DNA of 64,000 bases from Bacteroidales bacterium (GTDB taxonomy: Bacteria > Bacteroidota > Bacteroidia > Bacteroidales > UBA932): assembly GCA_029098505.1 (NCBI GenBank), contig JAQXOE010000002.1, forward strand, positions 1-64,000, written 5' to 3'. A program made the translations under genes and the position numbers. This document shows positions 9,686-19,902 of this stretch, in pieces. Below the pieces are notes generated by a model. The model made no database searches. It saw only the letters and a program-made list of their open reading frames with translations, and was not told where the DNA came from. How positions within the stretch are numbered: position 1 is the stretch's first letter; each line of letters starts with the position of its first letter.

Positions 9686-11113
9686 ATGGAAAATCCGAAC
9701 AGACATATTGACATATGGAACGACTGCCTGCACATCATTGAGCAGTTGGTCGAGCCACAGAAATATGCGACTTGGTTCAAACCGATCAAGCCGGTGTCCA
9801 TGGAGGATTCCACCCTCACCGTAGAAGTCCCTACCGATTTCTTCAGGGAGTATCTCGAGGGAGCCTTCCTTGATATTATCAAGAAGACATTGCGAAGGGT
9901 AATTGGAGCTGATGCACGCCTTATCTACCGAGTACGACCGGTAAAGTCGCAGCAGCCTATGCAGTATCCTGCATCGAACAGCCTTGAGCCTTCTAACAGG
10001 CCTGTTTCCATCAATACCTACAACCCTTCCGGAAATCCGAGTCCCTTCGTTTATCCCGGCCTGCAAAAGCTTAACATCAAGCCAAGGCTAAATCCTGTCT
10101 ATTGTTTCGAAAACCTGATTGAGGGTGAATGCAACAAGATGGGCATTACCGCCGGACTGAACATTTCATCCGCACCGGGAAACACACCGTTCAACCCGCT
10201 TTTCCTTTTCGCCAGCTCAGGCCTTGGAAAGACTCATATCGCCCAGGCCATAGGTCTTGCCATCAAGGAGAAGTTCCCGGAGAAGGTAGTCTTGTATGTG
10301 ACAGGAAACGAGTTCAAGACCCAATATATGGATGCAGTCAATGTGAAGAACAAACTCACAGATTTCCTTGCATTCTATATGAAGATTGAGGTCCTGATTG
10401 TGGACGATATCCAGGATTTGATCGGTCAGGGGTCCCAGAACGCTTTCTTCAATGTCTTCAACCATCTGCACCAGTCGGGAAAGCAGCTCATCTTCACTTC
10501 CGACCGTGCTCCCGTTGACCTGCAGAATTTTGAAGAGAGACTTCTTTCCAGATTCAAGTGGGGTCTGTCCGTGGAACTGAAGCGCCCTGATTATCAGACT
10601 AGGCTTGCTATGCTTAAGAGCAGGAGTTTCCGCGAGGGAGTATCCATTGACGATGCCGTGCTTGAGTACCTTGCCACACGCATCAAGTCTAATTTCAGGG
10701 AACTGGAGGGTGCCCTTATCTCTTTGATTGCTCACGCCACCTTGACCAGACAGGAAGTCACTGTCGAGTTGGCTCAGAATATTACAGACAAGATAGTGGG
10801 AGAAGAAAAGTCTGACCTTACCATTGACAAGGTCCAGTCGGTAGTCTGCGAGTACTTCAATATTACCCGTGAAGCGTTGCTGTCCAAGACGCGCAAGCGT
10901 CAGATAGTGCAGGCACGCCAGATCGCGATGTACATCAGCCGCAACCATATCGAAAACTGTTCGCTGTCCACTATCGGAATGGAATTGGGAGGAAAGGATC
11001 ACGCTACAGTGCTCCACGCATGCACGACGGTTTCGGATTTGATGTCAACTGACAGAACATTCAAGCAATACATCACCGATATCGAAAAAATGCTGGTACC
11101 TGTAGTGAAATAA
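9686..11113 (+). CDS. dnaA: Chromosomal replication initiator protein DnaA
   Basis: FNPLFLFASSGLGKTHIAQAIG, VLIVDDIQDL, C-terminal GGKDHATVLHACTTV. Confidence 0.97.
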   Translation: MENPNRHIDIWNDCLHIIEQLVEPQKYATWFKPIKPVSMEDSTLTVEVPTDFFREYLEGAFLDIIKKTLRRVIGADARLIYRVRPVKSQQPMQYPASNSLEPSNRPVSINTYNPSGNPSPFVYPGLQKLNIKPRLNPVYCFENLIEGECNKMGITAGLNISSAPGNTPFNPLFLFASSGLGKTHIAQAIGLAIKEKFPEKVVLYVTGNEFKTQYMDAVNVKNKLTDFLAFYMKIEVLIVDDIQDLIGQGSQNAFFNVFNHLHQSGKQLIFTSDRAPVDLQNFEERLLSRFKWGLSVELKRPDYQTRLAMLKSRSFREGVSIDDAVLEYLATRIKSNFRELEGALISLIAHATLTRQEVTVELAQNITDKIVGEEKSDLTIDKVQSVVCEYFNITREALLSKTRKRQIVQARQIAMYISRNHIENCSLSTIGMELGGKDHATVLHACTTVSDLMSTDRTFKQYITDIEKMLVPVVK

Positions 11114-11123
11114 TACAGGTACT

Positions 11124-12551
11124 ATGTCATACTCATCTAAAGTTCTCGATTATTTCAAGAAAATCACTGAGATTCCAAGGGAATCCGGCCACGAAGGTCC
11201 AATGACCGCTTATCTTCGGGCTTTCGCTGCAGAGCACAATCTTGCCTGCAGGACAGATGCTATCGGCAATGTGGTCATCACCCGCGAAGCTTCAAAGGGC
11301 AAGGAGGATGTTCCTGTCCTCGTTCTGCAGAGCCATCAGGATATGGTCTGTGAAAAAAACGCCGGCATTCAGCACGACTTTGCCAAAGACCCAATCAAAT
11401 ATGTCATCGAGGACGGATGGATGATTGCCAAGGATACAACACTAGGCGCTGACGACGGCATAGGCATTGCCGCATCCCTCGCTTTGCTCGAGAGCGATTT
11501 GGAGATGGGCCGCATCGAATGCGTATTCACGATTTCCGAAGAGACGGGTATGGATGGCGCTACCGTGATGGAGCCCGGTTTCTTCAGCGGCAAAACCCTC
11601 ATCAACCTTGATTCCGAAGAGGAAGGGGAGTTCTGCATCGGTTGCGCCGGAGGTCTCAATACCATCATTGAATTCGACTACTCCACCGAGCTCATACACA
11701 AGGGTTGGGACCGCATACGTATAAAAATTGGAGGCGCGATGGGAGGCCACAGTGGCGAAGACATCAACAAGGAGAGAGCCAATACCGTTCAGCAGATGGG
11801 CCGTTTCCTCTATGAAGAGCTTTCATATGGACTTCAGCTTCAGCTTTTTAAGGGAGGCAATAAGTCCAATGCCATCGCCAGGGAATGCGAGGCGATAATC
11901 GCAGTTCCGGATGAGAAAGCCACTATCGCCAGACTCCAGAATTTCGGGAAGGACCTCAGAATCGAGTTTGCAAGCAGCGACCCTGACATCTATGTAAGCA
12001 GTTCTCCTGTATTCGTGAATGAGAAGATGATCGACCAGAATACCGCTGAAAGATTCATTCGTGCAATACACGCCTGCCCTCACGGAGTTCAGTCAATGAG
12101 CCAGGACATCAAGGGACTGGTCGAGACTTCCACCAATCTCGCAGCCGTCAGAATGAACGAGTTCGGCAAGATCAGAATCATCACCTCACAGAGAAGTTCA
12201 GTAAACTCAAGAAAGAAGATGATCGCTTCGAAGATCAGAGCCAATTTTGAAGCGGCAGGAGCAAGGGTGGAGCACAAGCTTGAATATCCTGGATGGAGGC
12301 CCGATGTCAATTCGCACATACTCGCCGAGTGCGTAGAATCGTACAAGAGACTCTTTGGCAAGGAGCCTATAGTCAAGGCTATACACGCAGGACTCGAGTG
12401 CGGACTCCTCCTCGAGAAGTTCCCGGGAATGGATATGATTTCCTTCGGTCCGACCCTGCTCGGAGTTCACGCGCCAGGAGAAAGAATGGAATTGGCATCA
12501 CTCGACAAATTCACTGATTTGCTGGTAGATGTAGTATGTAATTTCAAGTAA
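11124..12551 (+). CDS. pepD: Aminoacyl-histidine dipeptidase (M20 family, PepD)
   Basis: LQSHQDMVCEKN, TLGADDGIGIA, ISEETGMDGA, GGHSGEDINKERAN. Confidence 0.93.
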   Translation: MSYSSKVLDYFKKITEIPRESGHEGPMTAYLRAFAAEHNLACRTDAIGNVVITREASKGKEDVPVLVLQSHQDMVCEKNAGIQHDFAKDPIKYVIEDGWMIAKDTTLGADDGIGIAASLALLESDLEMGRIECVFTISEETGMDGATVMEPGFFSGKTLINLDSEEEGEFCIGCAGGLNTIIEFDYSTELIHKGWDRIRIKIGGAMGGHSGEDINKERANTVQQMGRFLYEELSYGLQLQLFKGGNKSNAIARECEAIIAVPDEKATIARLQNFGKDLRIEFASSDPDIYVSSSPVFVNEKMIDQNTAERFIRAIHACPHGVQSMSQDIKGLVETSTNLAAVRMNEFGKIRIITSQRSSVNSRKKMIASKIRANFEAAGARVEHKLEYPGWRPDVNSHILAECVESYKRLFGKEPIVKAIHAGLECGLLLEKFPGMDMISFGPTLLGVHAPGERMELASLDKFTDLLVDVVCNFK

Positions 12552-12564
12552 AGCTTAAAGAAAT

Positions 12565-13221
12565 ATGAGACTAATTGCCCCATCAGTTCTTTCTGCAGAT
12601 TTCCTTCATCTTGAGCAGGATATCCTTATGCTCAACGAGCACGCAGACCTTATTCATCTCGATGTGATGGACGGTAGTCTCGTACCCAATATCTCATTCG
12701 GTTTTTCGGTCATTGCACCAATAGGAAAAATCGCAAGCATTCCTATGGACGCACATTTGATGATAGTCAATCCGGACAAGTATTTCGGGACCTGTGCCGA
12801 TTGCGGAGTTGATATGGTATCATTCCATCTCGAAGCGGCAAGACTTGCTGGCAAGAAGCCTTCCGAGTGGGTAGAACAAATTCACTCGCTTGGAATGAAA
12901 GCCGGAATTGCAATAAATCCTGATATTCCGGTGGAGGAACTCTTCCCTTATCTTAAAGAGTTGGATTATGTGCTGATAATGACGGTCTTTGCCGGTTTCG
13001 GCGGGCAGAAGTTCATTGAGGAGAGCTACTCAAGGATTGAAAGCGTTCGGAAGGAGATTGACAGGCAGAAAGCCAAGTGTCTGATTCAGATTGACGGAGG
13101 CGCTACAAAGGCCAATGCTTCGGCGATTTTCGCCGCAGGAGCAGACATTATGGTGGCCGGGAGTGCCGTTTTCAAGGACGCTGATCCTGCAGGCACTATT
13201 CGGGCTTTGCGTCAAGCCTGA
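12565..13221 (+). CDS. rpe: Ribulose-phosphate 3-epimerase
   Basis: APSVLSADFLHL, HLDVMDGSLVPNISFG, VFAGFGGQKF, IQIDGGATKANA. Confidence 0.95.
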   Translation: MRLIAPSVLSADFLHLEQDILMLNEHADLIHLDVMDGSLVPNISFGFSVIAPIGKIASIPMDAHLMIVNPDKYFGTCADCGVDMVSFHLEAARLAGKKPSEWVEQIHSLGMKAGIAINPDIPVEELFPYLKELDYVLIMTVFAGFGGQKFIEESYSRIESVRKEIDRQKAKCLIQIDGGATKANASAIFAAGADIMVAGSAVFKDADPAGTIRALRQA

Positions 13222-13825
13222 ACATATATTGATTGAAAATGTCATCAAGATACCGCCGTCCTTCGGCGGTATTTGTTTTCAATGCACATTCTGCCATATA
13301 CGCACAGAAAAGCTCGAGTTCTTCCCTGGTCGAATAGTCGCGTCCCGTGAGCAGCTTGACCGAAGTAGGATTGGGCAGGTCTGCAGGAAACTCAGTCTGG
13401 TTGATGTTCAGTCCTATGCCCACGATGCTGGCACTGACCTGAGATTTGTCAAGGATATTCTCAATCAGCATCCCGCATATTTTCCTGTCACCTACATATA
13501 TGTCATTCGGCCACTTTATTCGTGCCTCAATGCCTTTGTCTGCCAGATACAGGCGGAGGGCAAGGGTCGTCACTTCAGTAATCAGGAGCGACTCCTTCAC
13601 GTCAAGAGGCTGGAGCTGGGAGTCACCACCGAATTTCAAGGCCACGGTGAAAGTCAGGTTTTCTCCACTGCGGCTATGCCACTTGTGATCCCCCTGTCCA
13701 CGACCTTTTGTCTGGTACTCTGCCGCGATGACTGACAAATTGTCAAGCTCCGAAATATGCATTCTAACCTCGTCATTGGTCGATTCCACTACATCAAACC
13801 ACCTAATTTTCGACTTGATTTCCAT
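13196..13825 (-). CDS. birA: Biotin--[acetyl-CoA-carboxylase] ligase
   Basis: VVESTNDEVR, TKGRGQGDHKWHSRSGENLTFT, KWPNDIYVGDRKICGMLIE. Start chosen at internal Met (MEIKSKIRW); the longer ORF reaches 13891. Confidence 0.9.
   Translation of the reverse strand: MEIKSKIRWFDVVESTNDEVRMHISELDNLSVIAAEYQTKGRGQGDHKWHSRSGENLTFTVALKFGGDSQLQPLDVKESLLITEVTTLALRLYLADKGIEARIKWPNDIYVGDRKICGMLIENILDKSQVSASIVGIGLNINQTEFPADLPNPTSVKLLTGRDYSTREELELFCAYMAECALKTNTAEGRRYLDDIFNQYMFRLDAKPE
13250..13281 (+). terminator. Intrinsic terminator of rpe, located inside convergent birA
   Basis: ATACCGCCG-tcctt-CGGCGGTAT perfect 9-bp stem followed by TTGTTTTC. Confidence 0.7.
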
Positions 13826-13879
13826 TGGTCCCATTTTTGTGTTATCTTTGGCTGCAAATTTATAAATTTTCCACAATAT

Positions 13880-14275
13880 ATGATTACACACGATCTTCGC
13901 GTCATTGCGGATGCCATCCAGGATAAGAAAGGACAGAACGTAGTGTCACTTGATTTAAGACCTATAGGATCAGCCATAGCTGACTATTTCGTTATCTGTA
14001 ACGGAGACTCCACCACGAACGTAGCGGCAGTAGCTGACAATATCATAAAGGTTTGCAATGAGGAATTGGGAATGAAACCGGTCAGGACCCAGGGTATGGA
14101 GAATGATTTCTGGATCATTATCGACTACGGCCACATAGTGGTTCACGTTTTCCTCACCCAGTACAGGGAATTCTACCGTCTGGAAGACCTGTGGGCTGAC
14201 GCTCCGAAAAAGACATACAAAGAAAGGAGAAAGCCTGTCAAGAAGGCAGTTCCTTCAGAAACAGAAGAAAACTAA
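13880..14275 (+). CDS. rsfS: Ribosome silencing factor RsfS
   Basis: DLRPIGSAIADYFVICNGDSTTNVAAVAD, DYGHIVVHVF, FYRLEDLWADA. Start moved to MITHDLRV. Confidence 0.92.
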   Translation: MITHDLRVIADAIQDKKGQNVVSLDLRPIGSAIADYFVICNGDSTTNVAAVADNIIKVCNEELGMKPVRTQGMENDFWIIIDYGHIVVHVFLTQYREFYRLEDLWADAPKKTYKERRKPVKKAVPSETEEN

Positions 14276-14286
14276 GAGAATAACAA

Positions 14287-16251
14287 ATGGCAGAAAACAA
14301 TAATAATCAGAAACCTGACAAGAATATAAAGAAAATCAAGGTCAGGTTGAATCTTTCCTGGCTCTATCTCCTCCTGCTCGTAGGTATAGGCTGGATGCTT
14401 TTCAGTCAGAGCAGCCCTGCTCCAGCCAAGGTTGAATGGGCAGAGGTTCAGAGTATGATACTCAGCGGTGATGTTAAGGAGATTCATTTCGTGAGAAATG
14501 ACTTCAAGGGTACCATCACTATGAAACCTGACAGATTGGCGGCATATTCCGAGAAGTTTGTGGGTGGCGCAGTACCTACAAAGTCGCCTCATTTCACCTT
14601 CCTCGTTTCAGGCAAGTTCGATGCTGAAAAAGAATTCGGTGAACTCAATGCCCAGCTTCCAGAGTCCGATCAGGTCAAAATCATAATGGAGAACAATGCC
14701 AAGACCTGGACTGGCATACTCGAATGGATCATATTCCCGCTGCTCCTCATTCTGATGTGGGTCTGGATGTTCCGTGGAATGAGCAAGAATATGGGAGGCG
14801 GTGGTGCCGGAGGCAATGGCATCTTCAACGTGGGCAAGTCTACAGGCAAACTCGCGGACAAGAACGAGATGAAGGTCACTTTCAAGGACGTTGCAGGTCT
14901 TTACGGTGCGAAAGAAGAAGTTATGGAAATCGTTGATTTCCTTAAGAATCCGAAGAAATACACTGCACTCGGAGGCAAGATTCCGAAGGGAGCACTCCTT
15001 GTTGGTCCTCCGGGTACGGGTAAGACACTTCTTGCCAAGGCTGTTGCTGGTGAAGCGAATGTTCCTTTCTTCTCCATTTCCGGTTCAGATTTCGTGGAGA
15101 TGTTCGTAGGTGTAGGTGCTTCCCGCGTCCGCGACCTCTTCAAGCAGGCCAAGGAAAAGGCGCCTTGCATCGTGTTTATAGATGAAATCGATGCAGTAGG
15201 TCGTGCCAGAGGCAAGAACGTAGGATTTTCATCCAATGATGAGCGTGAAAATACTCTTAATCAGCTCCTTACAGAAATGGATGGTTTCGGTAGCGATACA
15301 GGTGTGATAGTGCTTGCCGCCACCAACAGGGCTGACATTCTCGATAAGGCTTTGCTTAGAGCCGGCCGTTTCGACAGACAGATTCACGTCGAACTTCCAG
15401 AGCTCAAGGAGAGGATGGAGATTTTCAAGGTTCATATGAAGGGACTGAAGCTGGTGGACGATTTCGATGTGGAATTTATGGCCAAGCATACACCTGGCTT
15501 CAGCGGTGCCGATATTGCCAATGTCTGCAATGAAGCGGCACTTACCGCAGCCCGCAAGAACAAGGAAAGAATTGACCAGCAGGATTTCCTCGATGCTGTC
15601 GACAGGATAGTCGGTGGTCTTGAGCGCAAGAGTTCAATCATCACTCCGGAGGAGAAGAGGTCGATTGCCCACCACGAGGCGGGTCACGCAGTTACCAGCT
15701 GGCTCCTTCCTTACGGACAGCCTCTCTTCAAGGTTACTCTTATCCCGCGCGGACAGGCTCTTGGAGCTGCCTGGTACCTGCCCGAGGAGCACAAGCTTTG
15801 GATGAAGTCCCAGATGCTGGATGAAATGTGCTCGCTCATCGGAGGCCGTGTAGCTGAGGAAATCGTTAACGGAGAGCCTTCTACCGGTGCACAGAACGAT
15901 TTGGAAAGACTGACACAGATGGCATACGGAATGGTTCAGTACTACGGTATGAGCGACAAAGTTGGCAATCTTTCTTTCTATGATTCTACCGGTTCACGAG
16001 GTTATGACTTGACCAAACCTTACAGTGAAAAGACCGCAGAACTTATGGACGAAGAAGTCAAGAGGCTTGTACAGGAGATTCACGACCGTACATATGCACT
16101 TTTGACAGAGCATAAGGAAGGTTTCTTGCAAGTTGCCGCACTTCTTTTGGAAAAAGAGGTTATATTTGCAGAAGATGTTGAAAGGATACTGGGACCGAAA
16201 GTCACACGCTCATCGGTCCAGCTTCCTTCAGAAGAGAAGACTGAACAATGA
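14287..16251 (+). CDS. ftsH: ATP-dependent zinc metalloprotease FtsH
   Basis: [56 protein letters not shown] region [20 protein letters not shown]. Confidence 0.98.
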   Translation: MAENNNNQKPDKNIKKIKVRLNLSWLYLLLLVGIGWMLFSQSSPAPAKVEWAEVQSMILSGDVKEIHFVRNDFKGTITMKPDRLAAYSEKFVGGAVPTKSPHFTFLVSGKFDAEKEFGELNAQLPESDQVKIIMENNAKTWTGILEWIIFPLLLILMWVWMFRGMSKNMGGGGAGGNGIFNVGKSTGKLADKNEMKVTFKDVAGLYGAKEEVMEIVDFLKNPKKYTALGGKIPKGALLVGPPGTGKTLLAKAVAGEANVPFFSISGSDFVEMFVGVGASRVRDLFKQAKEKAPCIVFIDEIDAVGRARGKNVGFSSNDERENTLNQLLTEMDGFGSDTGVIVLAATNRADILDKALLRAGRFDRQIHVELPELKERMEIFKVHMKGLKLVDDFDVEFMAKHTPGFSGADIANVCNEAALTAARKNKERIDQQDFLDAVDRIVGGLERKSSIITPEEKRSIAHHEAGHAVTSWLLPYGQPLFKVTLIPRGQALGAAWYLPEEHKLWMKSQMLDEMCSLIGGRVAEEIVNGEPSTGAQNDLERLTQMAYGMVQYYGMSDKVGNLSFYDSTGSRGYDLTKPYSEKTAELMDEEVKRLVQEIHDRTYALLTEHKEGFLQVAALLLEKEVIFAEDVERILGPKVTRSSVQLPSEEKTEQ

Positions 16252-17075
16252 ACAACTTTGCGCTAAGAACGCTTTCCGGGATAGCTTTTCTACTGATAAT
16301 GTTAGCAGGCCTGCTTGTGAACAAGTTTTTGTTCGCAGGCCTTGTTGTTTTGGTATTGAGCCTGATGCTTGCGGAGTTCTACAAGATGACGATGGGGGAC
16401 AGGTATATCTTCTCCAGGACTCTTGCGATACTTGCGAGCATCATTCTCTTTTCGCTTGAATTTGTGGCCTGCGCCTATGAAGTGAATCCGAAGATTGTGT
16501 CCATCGCGATGCTGCCTATACTCATCGTGATGATCAATTCCCTTTATGTCAAAGACAAGAGCGACTTCGGGCTTTTCTCCAACATCTATGCTGGTCTCTT
16601 TTTCATTTCGATTCCTTTGGCACTGTTGAACCTTATTGCCTTCAATGACGGTGTTTTCAACGGGAAACTCATACTCTGCTTCTTCGTCATCATCTGGAGT
16701 TCCGATGTCGGTGCCTTCACCATTGGCAGCCTCTTCGGCCAGAAACACGGAAAGAAGCTTTTCCCTTCCGTTTCCCCTAAGAAGTCCTGGATCGGAATGT
16801 GGGGAGGAATGGCATTTGCCATAATTGCCGCTGTACTGATGAATCTCCTTGGAGTTATGGAGTATCCGATTTGGCATTGCATCGCATTGACTGTCTTGAT
16901 GGTCATCGCCGGAGTTTACGGAGACCTTTTCGAGTCTCAATGGAAACGTCATTATGACATCAAGGATTCAGGCACCATTATGCCGGGACACGGCGGAATG
17001 TTGGACCGTTTCGACAGCGCGCTTTTCGCCATCCCTGTCGGAGCCGTTTATTTATCACTATTCAACCTACTGTAA
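16248..17075 (+). CDS. cdsA: Phosphatidate cytidylyltransferase
   Basis: Multi-TM protein with C-terminal signature GDLFESQWKRHYDIKDSGTIMPGHGGMLDRFDS; overlaps the ftsH stop (ATGA). Confidence 0.93.
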   Translation: MNNFALRTLSGIAFLLIMLAGLLVNKFLFAGLVVLVLSLMLAEFYKMTMGDRYIFSRTLAILASIILFSLEFVACAYEVNPKIVSIAMLPILIVMINSLYVKDKSDFGLFSNIYAGLFFISIPLALLNLIAFNDGVFNGKLILCFFVIIWSSDVGAFTIGSLFGQKHGKKLFPSVSPKKSWIGMWGGMAFAIIAAVLMNLLGVMEYPIWHCIALTVLMVIAGVYGDLFESQWKRHYDIKDSGTIMPGHGGMLDRFDSALFAIPVGAVYLSLFNLL

Positions 17076-17078
17076 CAT

Positions 17079-17732
17079 ATGCATATTGACAAAAACAGCT
17101 ACGGAACACTGGCTTTAGTATATACGATAGGACTTGCAGTCCTCATTCCTCTTTTCATTTTCGGAACGCTCGCAGTATGGTCCGTGGCAGTAGCGGCATT
17201 GGTGATTGTTTTCTGTCTTTGGCAGACGGCTTTCTTCCGTGTACCTGTCCGAAACAGGCTCGGAGATGCCCACAAGGTCAGTTCCGTTGCAGACGGCAAG
17301 GTAGTTATTATAGACAAGGTATTTGAGTCTGAACACCTGAAAAAAGAATGCATTCAAGTGTCAGTATATATGGATTTCTTCGATGTTCACGCCAACTTCT
17401 GGCCCGTTGACGGAGAAGTGACCTACTACAAGTATCACCCTGGAAGACATGTCCTCGCATTCAAGCCTCTGGCTTCTGAAGAAAATGAACATGCTTGCAC
17501 AGGTATCAGAAACGCTGAGGGCAAGGAAATCTTCTTCAAGCAACTTGCAGGTACTTTTGCACGCAGAATCGTCTGCTACTCTGAACCAGGAATGCAAGTT
17601 AAGGCAGGGGAGCAATGCGGCATAATCAAGTTCGGAAGCCGCATCGATATGTTCCTGCCTCTCGACGCTCAGATCGATGTTGAGCTCGGGCAGGAGGTTC
17701 GCGCATGCGAGACCATCATTGCCCGTATTTAG
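17079..17732 (+). CDS. psd: Phosphatidylserine decarboxylase family protein
   Basis: VSVYMDFFDVHANFWPVDG, C-terminal KFGSRIDMFLP (GSR/GST cleavage context). Confidence 0.88.
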   Translation: MHIDKNSYGTLALVYTIGLAVLIPLFIFGTLAVWSVAVAALVIVFCLWQTAFFRVPVRNRLGDAHKVSSVADGKVVIIDKVFESEHLKKECIQVSVYMDFFDVHANFWPVDGEVTYYKYHPGRHVLAFKPLASEENEHACTGIRNAEGKEIFFKQLAGTFARRIVCYSEPGMQVKAGEQCGIIKFGSRIDMFLPLDAQIDVELGQEVRACETIIARI

Positions 17733-17741
17733 TTATCGCCA

Positions 17742-19082
17742 CTACTGTGTCTTCTCGATAAGTTCAAGCAGACGGTCAACAGCCTCGGTATCAGGTACGT
17801 GTCTAAGAACAGGCTCCTTGCCGTGATAGATGGAAACTTTGTGGTTTCCCTCTCCGACATAACCCCAATCCGCATCTGCCATTTCTCCAGGGCCATTGAC
17901 TATGCAGCCCATTACCGCTATTACCGTATTCTTCAGATGCGGGGTGCGCGACTTCACTTCTTCAAAGGCTTTCTGGAGGTCGTACATAGTTCTTCCGCAG
18001 CCTGGGCACGCTATGTATTCAGGCTTATAGAAACGCCTTCTTGAGGCCTGCATCAGTTCATCACTAAGATAGGCTCCGAATCCCGAGCTCTCAATATCAA
18101 CGGTTTCACCATTTTCCAAATATGTTCCTCTGAAACTTATTTCATCAAGTTCACGGTCCAGGAGCCTCTTGCCAAAGTCACAGGAAGCATCAAGTATAAG
18201 GCACTCGCGGGAAGGGGATTCATAGCTCGCAACGGCCTTCTTGCCCTCTATGGATATTGCCCTGAGGGAAGAAACGCTGAGATGGTCATACCTGTCTGCA
18301 ATGAAGCGGCCTACGGGGATTTCATTTACCGGATCCTCTGTCAATGACACCCTGATGGTATCACCTATACCCTCTGCGAGCAATGTGGAGATTCCAACAC
18401 AGGACTTGATACGGCCCGAATCGCCGTTTCCGGCTTCAGTCACACCGACGTGCATAGGAAAGATGCGGCCACTTTCCTTCATCATTGAATGCAGTTGTCT
18501 GTATGCATCGACCATCAAGACAGTATTGCTCGATTTGAGAGATACTACAACATTCTCGAAATTCTCTTCCACGCAGATGTCTATCCATTCCATGGCAGCT
18601 TTGGCCATAGCATAGGCGGAATTACCGTAAAGCTCTGTGATATAAGTTCCTAATGAGCCGTGGTTCAAGCCTATACGTATGGCTGTACCGTACTCCTTGC
18701 ATACCGATAGCAGTTTGCGGAACTGAGCTCTGGCCTGCTCGTGGTCCCTATGGAAATTGCCCGGATTGATACGGACCTTGTCAACGAAAGGAGCGACAGC
18801 GATAGCGGTTTCTGAGGAGAAATGGATATCTGCCACTATTGGTGTATCTATTCCGCTCTCTCGAAGTTTTTCCCTAATTGAACGAATATCATTGACCTCT
18901 TTAGGACCGGGAACAGTGATGCGGATGATGTCAGCTCCAGCCTCTGCCATCCTTTTGCACTGTGCTACGCTTCCCTCCACATCATATGTGTGCGTATTGC
19001 ACATAGTCTGTACTGCAATGGGCTTCTCATAGCCTATTGTCACCTTACCTATCTGTACCTGCATTTCCATTATATCGTTCAT
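17742..19082 (-). CDS. ispG: 4-hydroxy-3-methylbut-2-en-1-yl diphosphate synthase (large-type N and C domains, shortened insert)
   Basis: VRINPGNFHRDHEQARAQFRKLL, IGLNHGSLG, YIACPGCGRTMYDLQ, VMGCIVNGPGEMADADWGYVG. Confidence 0.93.
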   Translation of the reverse strand: MNDIMEMQVQIGKVTIGYEKPIAVQTMCNTHTYDVEGSVAQCKRMAEAGADIIRITVPGPKEVNDIRSIREKLRESGIDTPIVADIHFSSETAIAVAPFVDKVRINPGNFHRDHEQARAQFRKLLSVCKEYGTAIRIGLNHGSLGTYITELYGNSAYAMAKAAMEWIDICVEENFENVVVSLKSSNTVLMVDAYRQLHSMMKESGRIFPMHVGVTEAGNGDSGRIKSCVGISTLLAEGIGDTIRVSLTEDPVNEIPVGRFIADRYDHLSVSSLRAISIEGKKAVASYESPSRECLILDASCDFGKRLLDRELDEISFRGTYLENGETVDIESSGFGAYLSDELMQASRRRFYKPEYIACPGCGRTMYDLQKAFEEVKSRTPHLKNTVIAVMGCIVNGPGEMADADWGYVGEGNHKVSIYHGKEPVLRHVPDTEAVDRLLELIEKTQ

Positions 19083-19902
19083 TTACAATCTGTTTAGCCT
19101 CTTCCCTAAGCATTTTTGCCGTTTTTCCCGTACGTTTGGTCAGCTGAAACTGAATACCGGCGCTTACCATTACATCAAAAGGATAGGCATACTTATAATA
19201 ATATTTACTGAAGGCATCAGGGTCAAAAACCGGATTCAGGGAATAGCGGAGTTTGCCATTGACAAAAAATTCGAAAGGGGAGAGGAAAATGGAAAAACCG
19301 ACTCCACCCTTTAGACCATAATCGAAGCGGCGGTCCCTGTCCAGGAAAACTGAAGCAATGTCTGGATCAACAAATTCGCCAATTCGCTTGATACTCAATC
19401 TATAACCGGCGTAGGGGCCAACTTCGGCGTAAATCTTGAAATTTGGCATATCATAATGGAAGACCGACATAAGAGGCAATTCAAGGTACTTGTAATCTAC
19501 CTCACTGGCGCCATTGACAGTAGCTACAGACTGGGTTTCTTCATCTTCCCGTAACTTGTATCCCTGATGACCGTAGGCTACTCCAAGTTTGACTCCAAAG
19601 TACGGCATATAACCGAAGAGTTTTCCATACCGTGTCATTGTAAGTTCATAATACTCAGGAACATAACGCCAGTCCTGGGTATAAGAGGGATTGAAGGTCA
19701 TTCGGTTGAAATTGACTCCGGCCTCGAAACCTATGCTGGTATAATCATTCAGCACGAAAATCTTGTCCACCTTGACCGTATCAAGATAACTGTCAGGATA
19801 TCGAAGTTTGAGACTATCCCTCTTCGACATCTCCTGTGCCCCAATATTCAAGGCTGGGACAAGAGCAAGAAATATAGAAAAATATAAAAATATCCGTTTC
19901 AT
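19045..19902 (-). CDS. PorT-like outer-membrane beta-barrel protein
   Basis: Signal peptide and repeated amphipathic strands (GFEAGVNFNRMTF..., YGLKGGVGFSIFLSPFEFFVNGKLRYSL). Overlaps the ispG start by 38 bp. Confidence 0.65.
   Translation of the reverse strand: MKRIFLYFSIFLALVPALNIGAQEMSKRDSLKLRYPDSYLDTVKVDKIFVLNDYTSIGFEAGVNFNRMTFNPSYTQDWRYVPEYYELTMTRYGKLFGYMPYFGVKLGVAYGHQGYKLREDEETQSVATVNGASEVDYKYLELPLMSVFHYDMPNFKIYAEVGPYAGYRLSIKRIGEFVDPDIASVFLDRDRRFDYGLKGGVGFSIFLSPFEFFVNGKLRYSLNPVFDPDAFSKYYYKYAYPFDVMVSAGIQFQLTKRTGKTAKMLREEAKQIVNERYNGNAGTDR

Noticed and set aside
9994-10007. Single TAACAGGCCTGTTT palindrome inside dnaA, matching the AACAnnnnTGTT core
   Set aside because: It has no partner 21 bp away on either side, and one isolated 8-base match is expected by chance in 64 kb.
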